DNA of 64,000 bases from Brevundimonas sp. (GTDB taxonomy: Bacteria; Pseudomonadota; Alphaproteobacteria; Caulobacterales; Caulobacteraceae), in NCBI RefSeq assembly GCF_013912005.1, contig NZ_JACESB010000003.1, positions 62,001-126,000 on the forward strand. Direction: 5' to 3'. A program made the position numbers and the translations under genes. A model generated the notes under the pieces. The model worked only from the letters and a program-made list of their open reading frames with translations. It was not told the origin of the DNA and did no database searches. Below, one piece after another: positions 48,753 to 60,362 of the stretch; positions within the stretch are counted from its first letter, which is position 1; the number at the start of each line of letters is the position of its first letter.

Positions 48753-50252
48753 ATGCAGAAGCCCCGCGCCGACCTTCGCCCGAACACCGCCGCCTACGAG
48801 ACCACGCCGCTGGTCAAGGCCACGGGCTTCCGGGAGTACGACGCGCGGTGGATCCTCGAGAAGGAGATCAACCTCCTCGGCGTCCAGGCGCTGGGGCTGG
48901 GGCTGGCGACCTACATCCACGAGATCGGCCAGACGCCGCGCATCGTGGTGGGCCACGACTTCCGCTCCTATTCCCTGTCGGTGAAGCAGGCGCTGACGCT
49001 CGGCCTGCTCGAAGGCGGCATGGAGGTGCTGGACGTCGGGCTGGCCCTGTCGCCGATGGCCTACTTCGCCCAGTTCGCCCTCGAGGCGCCCTGCGTGGCC
49101 ATGGTCACCGCCAGCCACAACGAGAACGGCTGGACCGGCGTCAAGATGGGGGCCAACCCGCCGCTGACCTTCGGCCCCGACGAGATCGGCCGGCTGAAGG
49201 ACATCGTGCTGGGCGGCGAGGGCGTGGCCCGCGGCGGCGGGACCCTGACCCGGGTCGAGGACTTCCGGGAACGCTACCTCGAGGAGGTCAGCAAGGGGGT
49301 GAAGCTGGGCCGGCCGATCCGGGTGGTGGCCGCCTGCGGCAACGGCACGGCCGGAGCCTTCGCGCCCGAGGCCCTGCGCCGGATGGGCGCCGAGGTGATC
49401 GAGATGGACGCCGAGCTCGACTACACCTTCCCGAAGTACAACCCGAACCCCGAGGACCACGCCATGCTGGTCCAGATGGCGGCGAAGGTGCGCGAGACCG
49501 GCGCCGACCTGGCGCTGGGCTTCGACGGCGACGGCGACCGCTGCGGCGTGGTCGACGACACCGGCGAGGAGATCTTCGCCGACAAGATCGGCCTGATGCT
49601 GGCCCGCGACCTGTCGAAGCTGCACCCGAACTCGACCTTTGTCGTCGATGTGAAGTCGACCGGGCTCTACAAGACGGACGAGGTGCTGAAGGCGAACGGG
49701 GCCGAGACGGTCTACTGGAAGACCGGGCACTCGTACATCAAGCGCAAGACCGCCGAGGTCGGAGCCCTGGCCGGGTTCGAGAAGTCGGGGCACTTCTTCA
49801 TGGCCGGGCCGCTGGGCCATGGCTACGACGACGGCATCGTCGCCGCCGGCGCGGTGCTGGCCATGCTGGACCGCAACCCGGGCAAGAAGCTGAGCGAGCT
49901 GAAGGCGGCCCTGCCGGACGCCTGGACCAGCCTGACCATGAGCCCGCACTGCGACGACGAGCTCAAGTACGAGGTGCTGGAGCGGATCGTGAAGGAGTAC
50001 GAGGACCTCGCGGCCTCGGGCGGCGAGATCCTCGGCCGGAAGATCGTCGAGGCGATCACCGTGAACGGGGTGCGGGTGCATCTCGAGGACGGCTCGTGGG
50101 TGCTGGTGCGCGCCTCGTCCAACAAGCCGGAGCTGGTGGTCGTCGTGGAGAGCATGCGGTCGGAAGACGACATGCGCGCCCTTTTCCGCGACGAGGTGAA
50201 GCCCCGGCTGGCGAACTATCCCGAGATCGGCGCCTACAACCAGGAGATCTGA
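48753..50252 (+). CDS. manB: Phosphomannomutase/phosphoglucomutase
   Basis: 499 residues. Alpha-D-phosphohexomutase with the phosphoserine loop TASHNENGW at about 123-131, metal loop GFDGDGDRCG at about 255-264 and C-terminal RASSNKPELVV. It supplies mannose 1-phosphate or glucose 1-phosphate for sugar nucleotides used in envelope polysaccharides. Distinct from glmM, which is also in this window. The exact hexose preference cannot be read, so the symbol is tentative. Confidence 0.9.
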   Translation: MQKPRADLRPNTAAYETTPLVKATGFREYDARWILEKEINLLGVQALGLGLATYIHEIGQTPRIVVGHDFRSYSLSVKQALTLGLLEGGMEVLDVGLALSPMAYFAQFALEAPCVAMVTASHNENGWTGVKMGANPPLTFGPDEIGRLKDIVLGGEGVARGGGTLTRVEDFRERYLEEVSKGVKLGRPIRVVAACGNGTAGAFAPEALRRMGAEVIEMDAELDYTFPKYNPNPEDHAMLVQMAAKVRETGADLALGFDGDGDRCGVVDDTGEEIFADKIGLMLARDLSKLHPNSTFVVDVKSTGLYKTDEVLKANGAETVYWKTGHSYIKRKTAEVGALAGFEKSGHFFMAGPLGHGYDDGIVAAGAVLAMLDRNPGKKLSELKAALPDAWTSLTMSPHCDDELKYEVLERIVKEYEDLAASGGEILGRKIVEAITVNGVRVHLEDGSWVLVRASSNKPELVVVVESMRSEDDMRALFRDEVKPRLANYPEIGAYNQEI

Positions 50253-50258
50253 GGCGCG

Positions 50259-51332
50259 TCAGCCGACGCCGAGCAGCGAGACCAGGCCGAGCGCCAGGCC
50301 CAGCAGGACGAGCAGCGACAGGGTGACCGCCACGGCGATGCGCGGGCCGGATCGCGCCACCGCGCGGGCGTCGGTGCTCAGCCCGAGGGCGGCCATGGAA
50401 ACCACCGTCAGGGCGGTGGCGGCCTGCCCCATCGGCGGCAGGGCGGCGGCGGGGATCAGACCGAACGAGCGGGCCGCCATCATCAGCAGGAAGCCGATGA
50501 TGAACCACGGGACAAGGCGGCCGAGGGGCACGGCGCGCAGACGCCGGAGGGCGCCGCCCGGGCCGCCCTGCCCCGCCCGCGCCGCGACGGCCAGGGACAG
50601 CGCCAGCACCACCGGCCCCAGCATCAGCACGCGCACGAGCTTGATCAGGGTTCCGGTCTGGGTGGCCAGCGTTCCGATCGGCATCGTCGCGGCCAGCACC
50701 TGGGGGACGGCGTAGACGGTCAGGCCGGCGACGACGCCGTAGGGCAGCTCCGACATCTCCAGCGCGACCGCCAGCAGCGGCAGCAGCAGCACCACCGCGA
50801 CGCCGAGGACCGCGGTGAAGGCGATAGCGGCGGTCACCTCCTCGGGTTCGGCGTCGATCACGGGCGCGACGGCGACGATGGCCGAGTTGCCGCAGATTCC
50901 GTTGCCGCAGGCCACCAGCATCGCCATCCGGCGCGGCAGGCGCAGCAGCCGTCCGAGGCCGTACGACGCCATAATGGCGACGGCGACGACGGCGATCGTC
51001 CCGAGGAGCAGCCCCGGGCCGATGGCGAGGATGGTCGCGGCGCTGATCGAGGCGCCGAGCAGGACGACGGCGATCTCCAGCAGGGTGCGGGCGCTGAAGG
51101 CGATGCCGGGACGGAGCGCGGCAGGCGGGGTCCAGAGGCTGCGGATCACCGCGCCGATGACGATGGCCAGCACCACGGCGTCGAGCCACCCGCGGCCGAG
51201 CCACCGCAGCTCCAGGGCCTCGACGGCCAGCGCGGCGCCGGTGACCGCCGCGCACAGCAGCAGTCCCGGCAGCAGGGCCCGGGCGGAGGCCGCGCGGGAC
51301 CGCCGGTCGGCCGGAGCGGGAGCGGGAATCAT
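50259..51332 (-). CDS. YeiH-family putative sulfate exporter
   Basis: 357 residues, about ten membrane helices. VACGNGICGNSAIVAVAPVI at about 142-161 is the YeiH/UPF0324 signature, and the family is annotated as putative sulfate exporters without firm evidence. ATG 51332 is used; GTG 51338 would add two residues. It is convergent with the phosphomannomutase gene and lies 41 nt downstream of glmM, on the same strand. Confidence 0.9.
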   Translation of the reverse strand: MIPAPAPADRRSRAASARALLPGLLLCAAVTGAALAVEALELRWLGRGWLDAVVLAIVIGAVIRSLWTPPAALRPGIAFSARTLLEIAVVLLGASISAATILAIGPGLLLGTIAVVAVAIMASYGLGRLLRLPRRMAMLVACGNGICGNSAIVAVAPVIDAEPEEVTAAIAFTAVLGVAVVLLLPLLAVALEMSELPYGVVAGLTVYAVPQVLAATMPIGTLATQTGTLIKLVRVLMLGPVVLALSLAVAARAGQGGPGGALRRLRAVPLGRLVPWFIIGFLLMMAARSFGLIPAAALPPMGQAATALTVVSMAALGLSTDARAVARSGPRIAVAVTLSLLVLLGLALGLVSLLGVG

Positions 51333-51373
51333 CCGCACAGCCTGCGCCCCGACGGCGGCCGGGTCGAGCCGCC

Positions 51374-52723
51374 CTACCCCGCCGCCTTCACCGCCGCCGC
51401 GACGTCGTCCACCACCGCCTTCACCAGCGCCTCGTCGTCGCCCTCGGCCATGACGCGGATCAGCCGCTCGGTGCCGGAGGGGCGGACCAGCAGGCGGCCG
51501 ACGCCGGCGAGGCGGGCCTCGGCCTCGGCGATGGCGGCCTTCACCGCCTCGTTCTCCAGCGGCTTGCCGGCGCTGTAGCGGACGTTCTCCAGCCGCTGCG
51601 GCACCTTGTCGAACTGTCTGGCCAGCTCGCTCATCGGGCGGCCGCTCTCGACCAGAACCGCCAGCACCTGCAGGGCCGACATCAGCCCGTCTCCGGTGGT
51701 GGCGTAGTCGTGCAGGATGATGTGGCCCGACTGTTCGCCGCCGAGGTTGAAGCCCTTCTCGCGCATGCGCTCCATGACGTAGCGGTCGCCGACCTTCGTC
51801 CGCTCCAGCGTCAGGCCCTCGGCCTGCAGCCGGCGCTCCAGCCCGAGGTTGGACATCACCGTCGCGACGAGGCCGCCGCCCTTGAGCATTCCGCGCCGGG
51901 CCCAGTCGAGCGCGACCATGGCCATGATCTGGTCGCCGTCGACGATCTGGCCCTTCTCGTCGCAGATGATCACCCGGTCAGCGTCCCCGTCCAGCGCGAT
52001 GCCGATGTCCGCCCGGTACATGCGGACGGCCTCGGCCAGGGCGTCCGGATGGGTGGAGCCGCACTCCGCGTTGATGTTCAGGCCATTGGGGTCGACGCCG
52101 ACGGCGCACACCTCGGCGCCCAGTTCGTAGAGGGTGGTCGGGGCGACCTTGTAGCCGGCGCCATTGGCGCAATCGACGGCGATCCGCAGGCCCTGCAGGC
52201 TGAGCCCCTTGGGGAAGCTGGCCTTGGCGATCTCCACATACCGCGCCTGGGCGTCGTCGATGCGCTTGACCCGGCCCAGCGCGTCCGGCGGCGCCAGGTC
52301 CGCGTCGAGCGCCTGGTCCATCATCGACTCGATCTTCAGTTCGACCGCGTCCGAGAGCTTGTAGCCGTCCGGCCCGAACAGCTTGATGCCGTTGTCGAGG
52401 TAGGAGTTGTGCGAGGCCGAGATCATCACCCCGATGTCGGCGCGCATGGACCGCGTCATCATCGCCACCCCCGGGGTCGGAAGCGGCCCGAAGGTGCGCA
52501 CGTCCATGCCGGCGGCGGAGAAGCCGGCGACCAGGGCGGGCTCGATCATATAGCCGGACAGGCGGGTGTCCTTGCCGATCACCACGAGGTGGCGGCGGTC
52601 GTCCGAGGACATGAACATCCGGCCGGCGGCCAGGCCCACGCGCAGGGCGACCTCGGCCGTCATCGGGTGGGCGTTGGCCCGCCCGCGGATGCCGTCGGTG
52701 CCGAAATAACGTCTCTCGCCCAC
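51374..52723 (-). CDS. glmM: Phosphoglucosamine mutase
   Basis: 449 residues. It starts [11 protein letters not shown], with the phosphoserine loop [12 protein letters not shown] at about 103-114, metal loop ALDGDADR at about 245-252 and C-terminal [11 protein letters not shown]. It converts glucosamine 6-phosphate to glucosamine 1-phosphate. A GTG at 52723 gives the normal N-terminus; an ATG at 52792 would add 23 unrelated residues. A -35-like TTGACG (minus strand, 52792-52787) lies upstream without a clear -10. It is divergent from glmS. Confidence 0.95.
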   Translation of the reverse strand: MGERRYFGTDGIRGRANAHPMTAEVALRVGLAAGRMFMSSDDRRHLVVIGKDTRLSGYMIEPALVAGFSAAGMDVRTFGPLPTPGVAMMTRSMRADIGVMISASHNSYLDNGIKLFGPDGYKLSDAVELKIESMMDQALDADLAPPDALGRVKRIDDAQARYVEIAKASFPKGLSLQGLRIAVDCANGAGYKVAPTTLYELGAEVCAVGVDPNGLNINAECGSTHPDALAEAVRMYRADIGIALDGDADRVIICDEKGQIVDGDQIMAMVALDWARRGMLKGGGLVATVMSNLGLERRLQAEGLTLERTKVGDRYVMERMREKGFNLGGEQSGHIILHDYATTGDGLMSALQVLAVLVESGRPMSELARQFDKVPQRLENVRYSAGKPLENEAVKAAIAEAEARLAGVGRLLVRPSGTERLIRVMAEGDDEALVKAVVDDVAAAVKAAG

Positions 52724-52882
52724 GTTGTAAGTCCCTGTCGCTGCAAGCGTAACCTTGCGAAACGGCTTTTCAGATGCCAATCCGCGCGTCAATCACCTAA
52801 ACCCCGCGGGAGGGGACGCGGCGCCGGAACACTCGCGGGAGCGGGCGCCCGGCGCCAGTCCGTCCGGACTGAGGAAGAACAC

Positions 52883-54697
<1,815 letters not shown>

Positions 54698-54753
54698 TCG
54701 CTTCCGGTCCGGGATGCGTTAGGGTCGCCGAGCTTCGCCGTCCAGGAACCTGC

Positions 54754-55632
54754 ATGACCGCTTTCAACCGTCGCCTCCGCAAGGCCGTGTTGCCCGTCGC
54801 CGGCCTCGGCACCCGGGTGCTGCCCGGCACCAAGACCACGCCCAAGGAGCTGCTCAACGTCGTCGACCGGCCGATCCTCAGCTACATCGTCGAGGAGGCC
54901 CGGGAGGCGGGCATCGAGCACATCGTCTTCGTCACCGGCCGGGCCAAGCAGGCCATCGAGGACTATTTCGACCACCAGGTCGAGCTGGAGGCCCAGCTGG
55001 AGGCCAAGGGCAAGACCGACATCCTCGAGATGATGAACGGCGAGCTGGCCCAGGCCGGCGAGATGAGCTTCACCCGCCAGATGCAGCCCAAGGGGCTGGG
55101 TCACGCCGTCTGGTGCGCCCGCGACATCATCGGCGACGAGCCGTTCGCCGTGATCCTGCCGGACGTCATCGTCGACGCCCAGCCGGGCGCGCTGAAGCAG
55201 CTGGCGGACGTCTACGCCGAGGTGGGCGGCAACGTCATCGGCGTGGAGCAGGTGCCGCACGACCTGACCCACAAGTACGGCATCGTCGATCCGGAAGCCC
55301 GGGACGGAAACCGTATCCGGATGAAGGGCATGGTCGAGAAGCCGCCGCGCGGCGAGGCGCCGTCCAACCTGTCAATCTCGGGCCGCTACATCCTGCAGCC
55401 GGAGATCTTCGGCATCCTCGAGAAGACCGAGCGCGGCGCCGGCGGCGAGATCCAGCTGACCGACGGGATGGCGCGGCTGATGCAGGATCAGATGTTCACC
55501 GCCGTCGAGTACGAGGGCGTGACCCACGACTGCGGCGACAAGATCGGCCTGCTTCGCGCCAACGTGGCGCTGGCGCTCAAGCGACCGGACCTCGGCGAGG
55601 CGGCGCGGGCTGCGATCAGCGCGCTTCTCTGA
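54754..55632 (+). CDS. galU: UTP-glucose-1-phosphate uridylyltransferase
   Basis: 292 residues. Nucleotidyltransferase with AVLPVAGLGTRVLPGTKTTPKE at about 11-32, QPKGLGHAVWCA and the EKPP motif at about 195. It makes UDP-glucose for polysaccharides and LPS core. It probably shares the glmS transcript. Its 3' end overlaps the opposite-strand small lipoprotein gene by 17 nt. Confidence 0.97.
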   Translation: MTAFNRRLRKAVLPVAGLGTRVLPGTKTTPKELLNVVDRPILSYIVEEAREAGIEHIVFVTGRAKQAIEDYFDHQVELEAQLEAKGKTDILEMMNGELAQAGEMSFTRQMQPKGLGHAVWCARDIIGDEPFAVILPDVIVDAQPGALKQLADVYAEVGGNVIGVEQVPHDLTHKYGIVDPEARDGNRIRMKGMVEKPPRGEAPSNLSISGRYILQPEIFGILEKTERGAGGEIQLTDGMARLMQDQMFTAVEYEGVTHDCGDKIGLLRANVALALKRPDLGEAARAAISALL

Positions 55633-55849
55633 GCGGAAGCGACGGGTAGCCCAGGCCCCCCGCGCCGTTGCAGATATAGCCTTGCCTGGCCCCATAGCCC
55701 TCGAACACGGGCACCATGGCGCCGCCTCGTCGGCTGCAGTCTCTCGCCTCGGCTTCGAACCGATCAGACGTCCCCGCCGTGGGGACGGCGGTGGCGCAGG
55801 CGGTGAGACAAAGGCACAGGACGGCGACAGTGAAGACAGTGACGCGCAT
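55616..55849 (-). CDS. Small lipoprotein, 77 residues, paralogue of its neighbour
   Basis: A signal peptide ending LTAC (about 15-18) gives a clear lipobox. The mature part has F-A-A-DC-RRGG-MV, then GYICNGAGGLGYPSLP. The next upstream gene encodes a protein of the same length with the same cysteine and glycine pattern. Short, cysteine-pair-containing, probably periplasmic-facing lipoprotein of unknown function. Overlaps the end of galU by 17 nt in antisense. Confidence 0.8.
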   Translation of the reverse strand: MRVTVFTVAVLCLCLTACATAVPTAGTSDRFEAEARDCSRRGGAMVPVFEGYGARQGYICNGAGGLGYPSLPLREAR

Positions 55850-55908
55850 GGCTGGGCTCCTCCTGAAGGAGCATGGGCTCAACGGCGTCCGACATGCAAC
55901 CCTGAATA

Positions 55909-56142
55909 TCAGTCGCGCGGGATGCGTGTGCCGCCGCCGCTGATGTTGCAGACGTGGTCGGTCTCGGGCTGCCCCGTCATCCGCCCGTCGGGCCGGCTCA
56001 CGAGAATGCCGCCCCGCTCGCGGCAGGAATCGGCGAGGGCCTGCAGACGCTCGCCGTAGGTCGGCGAGGTTCCGGGGGCGGTGGCGCACGCCGAAACGGC
56101 GAGCGCCAGGGCGACCGGGGCGCACAGGACAAGACTACGCAT
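55909..56142 (-). CDS. Small lipoprotein, 77 residues, second of pair
   Basis: Signal peptide with lipobox VSAC at about 16-19. The mature part reads ERLQALADSCRERGGILVS, then DHVCNISGGG. The pattern L-A-A-x-x-C-x-x-RGG-x-x-V ... C-N-x-x-GG matches the downstream paralogue. It overlaps the 3' end of the upstream hydrolase gene by 8 nt. Function unknown. Confidence 0.8.
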   Translation of the reverse strand: MRSLVLCAPVALALAVSACATAPGTSPTYGERLQALADSCRERGGILVSRPDGRMTGQPETDHVCNISGGGTRIPRD

Positions 56143-56920
56143 CGAAATCTCCTTCTGCTCCCCCCGCGCCAGTAGACGCCCAACGGCGGACGCTTTCAAC
56201 CGCCGCGACGAGGCGGGCCAACTGGGCGGGGGCGGACAGACGATGATCGCCGCCCTCGATCAGGTCCAGCCGCACATCTCCCCCCGTCAGCCGCTCCGCC
56301 AGCAGGGCGGCGTGGCGCCAGGGCACGACCGCGTCCGCCCGTCCCTGCAGGATGTGGGTCGGCGCGCCGAGCGTAACGGGGGCGTCGAGCACCAGCCAGT
56401 CCCGGGCCTCCTCGAACATCCGCCGGGTCAACACGTATTCGCCGAGCCCCTCCTCGTGCATCAGCGCCTCGCCGTCGCGGAGGATGGCCTGTCGCTGATG
56501 GTCGGGCAGGCCCGGCCACATCAGCCGCTCCGTGAAGTCCGGGGCCGGGTTGACCAGCACCAGCCCGGCGATCCTCTGCGGTCGCGCGAGGGCGAGCAGC
56601 AGGGCGATCCAGCCGCCCATCGAGGAGCCGACGGGAACGACGGGCCCCTCAAGACTGTCGACGAGGGCGATCGCGTCCTCGCGCCAGCGCCCGATGGTCG
56701 CCCGCCGCCATTCGCCCGAGGACGCGCCGTGGGCGAAATGGTCGTAGCGGACATAACTCCAGCCCCGTTCGCGGGCCGCCGCGTCCAGCGCCAGCGCCTT
56801 GGTTCCTTCCATGTCCGAGCGAAAGCCGCCGATCCAGAGCACCGTGGGACCGCCTCCCTGGACCCGCCTCAAGGCCAGGGTTTCGCCGTCAGGCCGGGTC
56901 AGGCGTTCGATCTCTTCCAT
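56135..56920 (-). CDS. Alpha/beta hydrolase (ABHD10/BEM46-like)
   Basis: 261 residues. WIGGFRSDMEGTKA near residue 29 gives the oxyanion turn, GSSMGG at about 98-103 the nucleophile, ILQGRADAVVPW the Asp and GGDHRLS the His. The compact form with FRSDM and YDHFAHGASSG matches the ABHD10/palmitoyl-thioesterase-like subgroup. It leads an operon with the two small lipoproteins. Confidence 0.88.
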   Translation of the reverse strand: MEEIERLTRPDGETLALRRVQGGGPTVLWIGGFRSDMEGTKALALDAAARERGWSYVRYDHFAHGASSGEWRRATIGRWREDAIALVDSLEGPVVPVGSSMGGWIALLLALARPQRIAGLVLVNPAPDFTERLMWPGLPDHQRQAILRDGEALMHEEGLGEYVLTRRMFEEARDWLVLDAPVTLGAPTHILQGRADAVVPWRHAALLAERLTGGDVRLDLIEGGDHRLSAPAQLARLVAAVESVRRWASTGAGGAEGDFDA

Positions 56921-56990
56921 GCCGTTCCTCTCGCGAAATCGCTCCGGGACTGATAGCCAACCCGCTCCTGGGAAGCGAAGGCCGATCCGC

Positions 56991-57956
56991 GTGTCCGACA
57001 AGAAGGTCCTGTTCGTCACCTCCAACCGCATCGGCGACTGCGTGATCTCCTCGGGAGTGATCCGCGAGATTTCACGGCAGGTTCCGGGCGCGCGGATCAC
57101 GGTCGCCTGCGGACGGCCGCCGGCGCCCTTCTTCCGCTCGGCGCCGGGCGTGGAGCGGGTCATCATCCTCGACAAGAAGAAGCTGGCCGGACACTGGCTC
57201 GACCTGTGGAAGCAGGCGGTCGGAACCCGCTGGGAGATGGTCGTCGACATCCGCGGCTCGGCGCTCAGCTATCTCGTCCCGGCCCGTCGACGGGTCGTCT
57301 ACAATCGCTCGTGGGAGACCGGCCTGCGCAAGGTGGAGATGGTCTCGCGCCTGATGGGGTCGGAAACCCCGCTGGAGCCGGAGATTTTCCTCGACGACCG
57401 CGCCCGGGCCGAGGCGGCGGCGGTGATCGACCCGCAACTGGGCGAGGGCGCAGGTCCGGGTCCGATTCTCGCCCTCGCGCCCATCGCGCACCAGCCGGGC
57501 AAGAGCTGGCCGGCTGACCGCTGGGGCGAACTGGTCGAACGGCTGATGGCCGAGCCGCGTTTCGCCGGCTGGCGCTTCATGCCGGTCGGCGGACCGGGCG
57601 ACCGCCCGCCGGCGACCCCGGCGCTGGAAACCGCCGGCCCCCGGGCCATCGACTTCGTCGGCAAGGGCGACATCCTCGCCTCGGCCGCCGCGATCGACCG
57701 GGCGGCGCTGTTCGTCGGCAACGATTCCGGACTGATGCACGTCGCCGCGGCGCTGGGACGGCCGACGCTCGGCCTGTTCGGGCCGACGGAGTGGTGGCTG
57801 TACGGTCCCTGGGGCCCGCGGACCCGCACGGTCGCCTCGAACGGAACGCGCGGCCAGTTCGCCCCCATCGAGGACCTCACCGTCGAGCGTGTCTTTTCCG
57901 CCGTCATCGACCTCCACGACGGCTTCATCGGGGCCCGCGACCCCGCGCAGCCTTGA
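56991..57956 (+). CDS. GT9 family glycosyltransferase (heptosyltransferase-like)
   Basis: 321 residues starting at [24 protein letters not shown] at about 6-26 and [29 protein letters not shown] at about 241-269 are standard GT9 blocks. Such enzymes add heptose or other sugars to the LPS core. Only the first Rossmann half shows a usual GD motif (RIGD). It runs almost into the infC leader (109 nt). Confidence 0.9.
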   Translation: MSDKKVLFVTSNRIGDCVISSGVIREISRQVPGARITVACGRPPAPFFRSAPGVERVIILDKKKLAGHWLDLWKQAVGTRWEMVVDIRGSALSYLVPARRRVVYNRSWETGLRKVEMVSRLMGSETPLEPEIFLDDRARAEAAAVIDPQLGEGAGPGPILALAPIAHQPGKSWPADRWGELVERLMAEPRFAGWRFMPVGGPGDRPPATPALETAGPRAIDFVGKGDILASAAAIDRAALFVGNDSGLMHVAAALGRPTLGLFGPTEWWLYGPWGPRTRTVASNGTRGQFAPIEDLTVERVFSAVIDLHDGFIGARDPAQP

Positions 57957-58065
57957 AGAACGGGCCTTTCGCGGTCATATAGCGGCCGAGGGGAACGCCG
58001 CGATCCGTCGCGCGCTTCGCCTCGTCAGAACACGCCAGTCCCGACCACATAAGGAAACGACGCCC

Positions 58066-58599
58066 ATTCGCCGTCCCATGCAAGCGCCGCCCGTGAAGGA
58101 CGGGCCGCGTATGAACCAGGAAATCCGCGCCCCCCGCGTGCTGCTCATCGACCAGCACGGCGAGAAGCAGGGGGTCATGCCCACCTCCGCCGCCCTCGAG
58201 GCCGCCGAGGAGGCCGGGCTGGACCTGGTGGAGATCGTGGCCACGGCCGATCCGCCGGTGGCCAAGATCCTCGACTACGGCAAGTTCCGTTTCCAGGAGC
58301 AGAAAAAGAAGGCCGAGGCCCGCAAGCGGCAGAAGGTCGTCGAACTGAAGGAGATCAAGCTCCGGCCGAACATCGACCAGCACGACTACGACGTGAAGGC
58401 CCGGGCGATGACGCGCTTCTTCGAGGAAGGCGACAAGGTCAAGGTCACCCTGCGCTTCCGCGGCCGCGAGATGGCCCACCCCGAACTGGGCATGAAGCTG
58501 CTCAACAAGGTCCAGGCCGACTTCGACGAAGTGGCCAAGGTCGAGTACGCGCCGCGCATGGAAGGCCGGCAGATGATCATGATCCTGGCGCCCAGGTAG
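58066..58599 (+). CDS. infC: Translation initiation factor IF-3, AUU start
   Basis: 177 residues from an ATT at 58066. AAGGA at 58051-58055 is spaced 10 nt from ATT, while the ATG at 58078 is 22 nt away. The N-terminus from ATT (I/M-RRP..., then [14 protein letters not shown]) matches other alphaproteobacterial IF-3. A rare AUU start lets IF-3 repress its own translation, as known in E. coli. The N and C domains are complete ([38 protein letters not shown]). Confidence 0.93.
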   Translation: MRRPMQAPPVKDGPRMNQEIRAPRVLLIDQHGEKQGVMPTSAALEAAEEAGLDLVEIVATADPPVAKILDYGKFRFQEQKKKAEARKRQKVVELKEIKLRPNIDQHDYDVKARAMTRFFEEGDKVKVTLRFRGREMAHPELGMKLLNKVQADFDEVAKVEYAPRMEGRQMIMILAPR

Positions 58600-58623
58600 G
58601 CGGCGGATCGATCCCGTGAAGAC

Positions 58624-58655
58624 AACGCCCCGGTCGGACACGACCGGGGCGTTTT
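58624..58655 (+). terminator. Intrinsic terminator of infC
   Basis: A perfect 13-bp stem (AACGCCCCGGTCG with its complement), GACA loop, and TTTT at the end. It cuts infC off from the downstream genes. Confidence 0.92.
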
Positions 58656-58692
58656 CGTTTCCGGCGTCGTCGTTCGCGGCTAAGCTGGCCTC

Positions 58693-59994
58693 ATGCTCCC
58701 CCCCGCCGCGCCGTCCCCGTCCAAGCCCCAGGCGCCGGCGCTGGCCGTGCTGTTCTCGGTGGTGTTCATCAATCTGGTGGGCTTCGGCCTCGTGGTGCCG
58801 CTGCTGCCCTTCTTCGCCCGGAGCCTCGACGCGGCGGCCTGGCAGATCACCCTGATGTTCTCGGCCTATTCGTTGGGCCAGTTCTTCGCCGAGCCCTTCT
58901 GGGGCCGCCTCTCGGACCGCGTCGGCCGGAAGCCGGTGCTGCTCATCACCCTGGCCGCCAACGCGGTCGGCTATCTGGCCCTGGCCTTCGCGCCGAACAT
59001 CTGGCTGGCCATCGCCGTGCGGCTGTTCACCGGCCTGGGCGCCGGAAACATCTCGACGGTGCAGGGCTATGTCGCCGACGTGACCCCGCCCGAGAAGCGG
59101 GCCGGCCGGATGGGGCTGATCGGCGCCGCCTTCGGCCTCGGTTTCATCGTCGGTCCCGGGCTCGGAGGACTGCTGACCCAGCCCCAGCTGGGCCGGCTGG
59201 GCTATCAGCTGCCCATCTTCACCGCGGCGGGCCTGGCCGCGCTGGCCGCGGTCGGGGTGATCATCTTCCTGCGCGAGAGCCGGGCGAAGGCCGACCCGGC
59301 CGCCCCGCGCACGCGCTTCCTCGCGGGTCTGCACGACGCCCGCGCCAACCCGGTGGTGTCGCGGGTGCTGCTGGTCACCCTCGTCTACATGGCCGGCTTC
59401 TCGGCCATGGAGAGCGTGTTCGGCCTCTGGGCCGGCGACCGTTACGGCTGGGACGCCCGGGAGGTGGGGCTGGCCTTCATGATCGTCGGCATCGTCTCGA
59501 CGCTGAACCAGGGCTTCTTCGCCGGCCGGCTGGCGCGACGCTTCGGCGAGGCGCCGGTGCTGGCCTTCGGCATGCTGCTGTTCGGGAGTTCGCTCGTGGC
59601 CCAGGTGCTGGCGCCGGTGGCGTGGTTTCCGGCCGCGTCGCTGGATGTCGGCCTCTGGACCGTGCCGGTGGTGCAGGGCTGGATCGTCCCGATCGTCATG
59701 GCCGTGGGCGCGGCCGGCATGTCGCTGGCCATGCCCAATGTTTCGGCCCTGATCAGCCGCTCGACGCCGGCCGACCGGCAGGGGGCGATGCTGGGGCTCA
59801 ACATGGCCTCAGGGTCGATCGCCCGCATCTTCGGCCCGATCGCGGCGGGAACCCTGTATTCCGTCCTCGGCCACGACTGGCCCTTCCTGGTCGGGGCCGC
59901 CCTGACCGTGCCGGCGGCGGTGCTGGCGATCAACGCGGGCCGGGCCTTCCGCAAGCGCCAGGCCGACGAGGCGGCCGAGGCCTCTCCGGCCTGA
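58693..59994 (+). CDS. MFS transporter, tetracycline-efflux-like
   Basis: 433 residues, 12 predicted membrane segments. Motif A is GRLSDRVGRKPVLL at about 73-86, motif C-like GLGFIVGPGLGG at about 151-162. This is the DHA1/TCR-type exporter layout. Drug specificity is not readable. It has inserted between infC and rpmI, which are adjacent in most bacteria. Confidence 0.9.
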   Translation: MLPPAAPSPSKPQAPALAVLFSVVFINLVGFGLVVPLLPFFARSLDAAAWQITLMFSAYSLGQFFAEPFWGRLSDRVGRKPVLLITLAANAVGYLALAFAPNIWLAIAVRLFTGLGAGNISTVQGYVADVTPPEKRAGRMGLIGAAFGLGFIVGPGLGGLLTQPQLGRLGYQLPIFTAAGLAALAAVGVIIFLRESRAKADPAAPRTRFLAGLHDARANPVVSRVLLVTLVYMAGFSAMESVFGLWAGDRYGWDAREVGLAFMIVGIVSTLNQGFFAGRLARRFGEAPVLAFGMLLFGSSLVAQVLAPVAWFPAASLDVGLWTVPVVQGWIVPIVMAVGAAGMSLAMPNVSALISRSTPADRQGAMLGLNMASGSIARIFGPIAAGTLYSVLGHDWPFLVGAALTVPAAVLAINAGRAFRKRQADEAAEASPA

Positions 59995-60000
59995 TCCGGC

Positions 60001-60080
60001 TTGCCTTTGCGCCCCGCTTCGACTAGAAGCCGCGCCTTCGCGTACCGGACCGCCGGGCGAACAGGCATGCCTGGGCGGTC
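60001..60080 (+). promoter_or_regulatory. Promoter-like sequence and structured leader of rpmI
   Basis: TTGCCT (60001-60006) and GACTAGAA (60021-60028) with a 14-nt spacer resemble the Caulobacter housekeeping promoter TTGACG-N10-14-GCTANAWC. Downstream, GACCGCC (60048-60054) pairs with GGCGGTC (60074-60080) around the palindrome CAGGCATGCCTG (60062-60073). In several bacteria L20 represses its operon through such leaders; that is only a possibility here. Confidence 0.35.
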
Positions 60081-60118
60081 TTTGAACTCCGGGTCCAGCA
60101 CCCGGCAAAGGAGATGAA

Positions 60119-60316
60119 ATGCCGAAACTGAAGACGAAGTCGGGCGCCAAGAAGCGCTTCAAACTGACGGCGAGCGGCAAGGTCAAGGCCGGCGTGGCGG
60201 GCAAGCGCCACCGGCTGATCAGCCACAACTCGAAGTACATCCGCCAGAACCGCGGCACCGCGGTGATGTCGGACGCCGACGCCAAGAAGATCAAGTCCTA
60301 CATGCCGTACGCCTGA
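60119..60316 (+). CDS. rpmI: 50S ribosomal protein L35
   Basis: 65 residues, full length. [14 protein letters not shown] and the basic [19 protein letters not shown] are typical. AAAGGAG lies just before the ATG, a strong ribosome binding site. rplT follows after 46 nt. Confidence 0.98.
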   Translation: MPKLKTKSGAKKRFKLTASGKVKAGVAGKRHRLISHNSKYIRQNRGTAVMSDADAKKIKSYMPYA

Positions 60317-60362
60317 TCGGCGCGCGCTCCGGACAGATCATCCAGTTTGAAGGAATAGAGAT

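Noticed and set aside
52724-52882. glmS ribozyme or riboswitch
   Set aside because: The known glmS ribozyme belongs to Firmicutes and its conserved core is not visible here.
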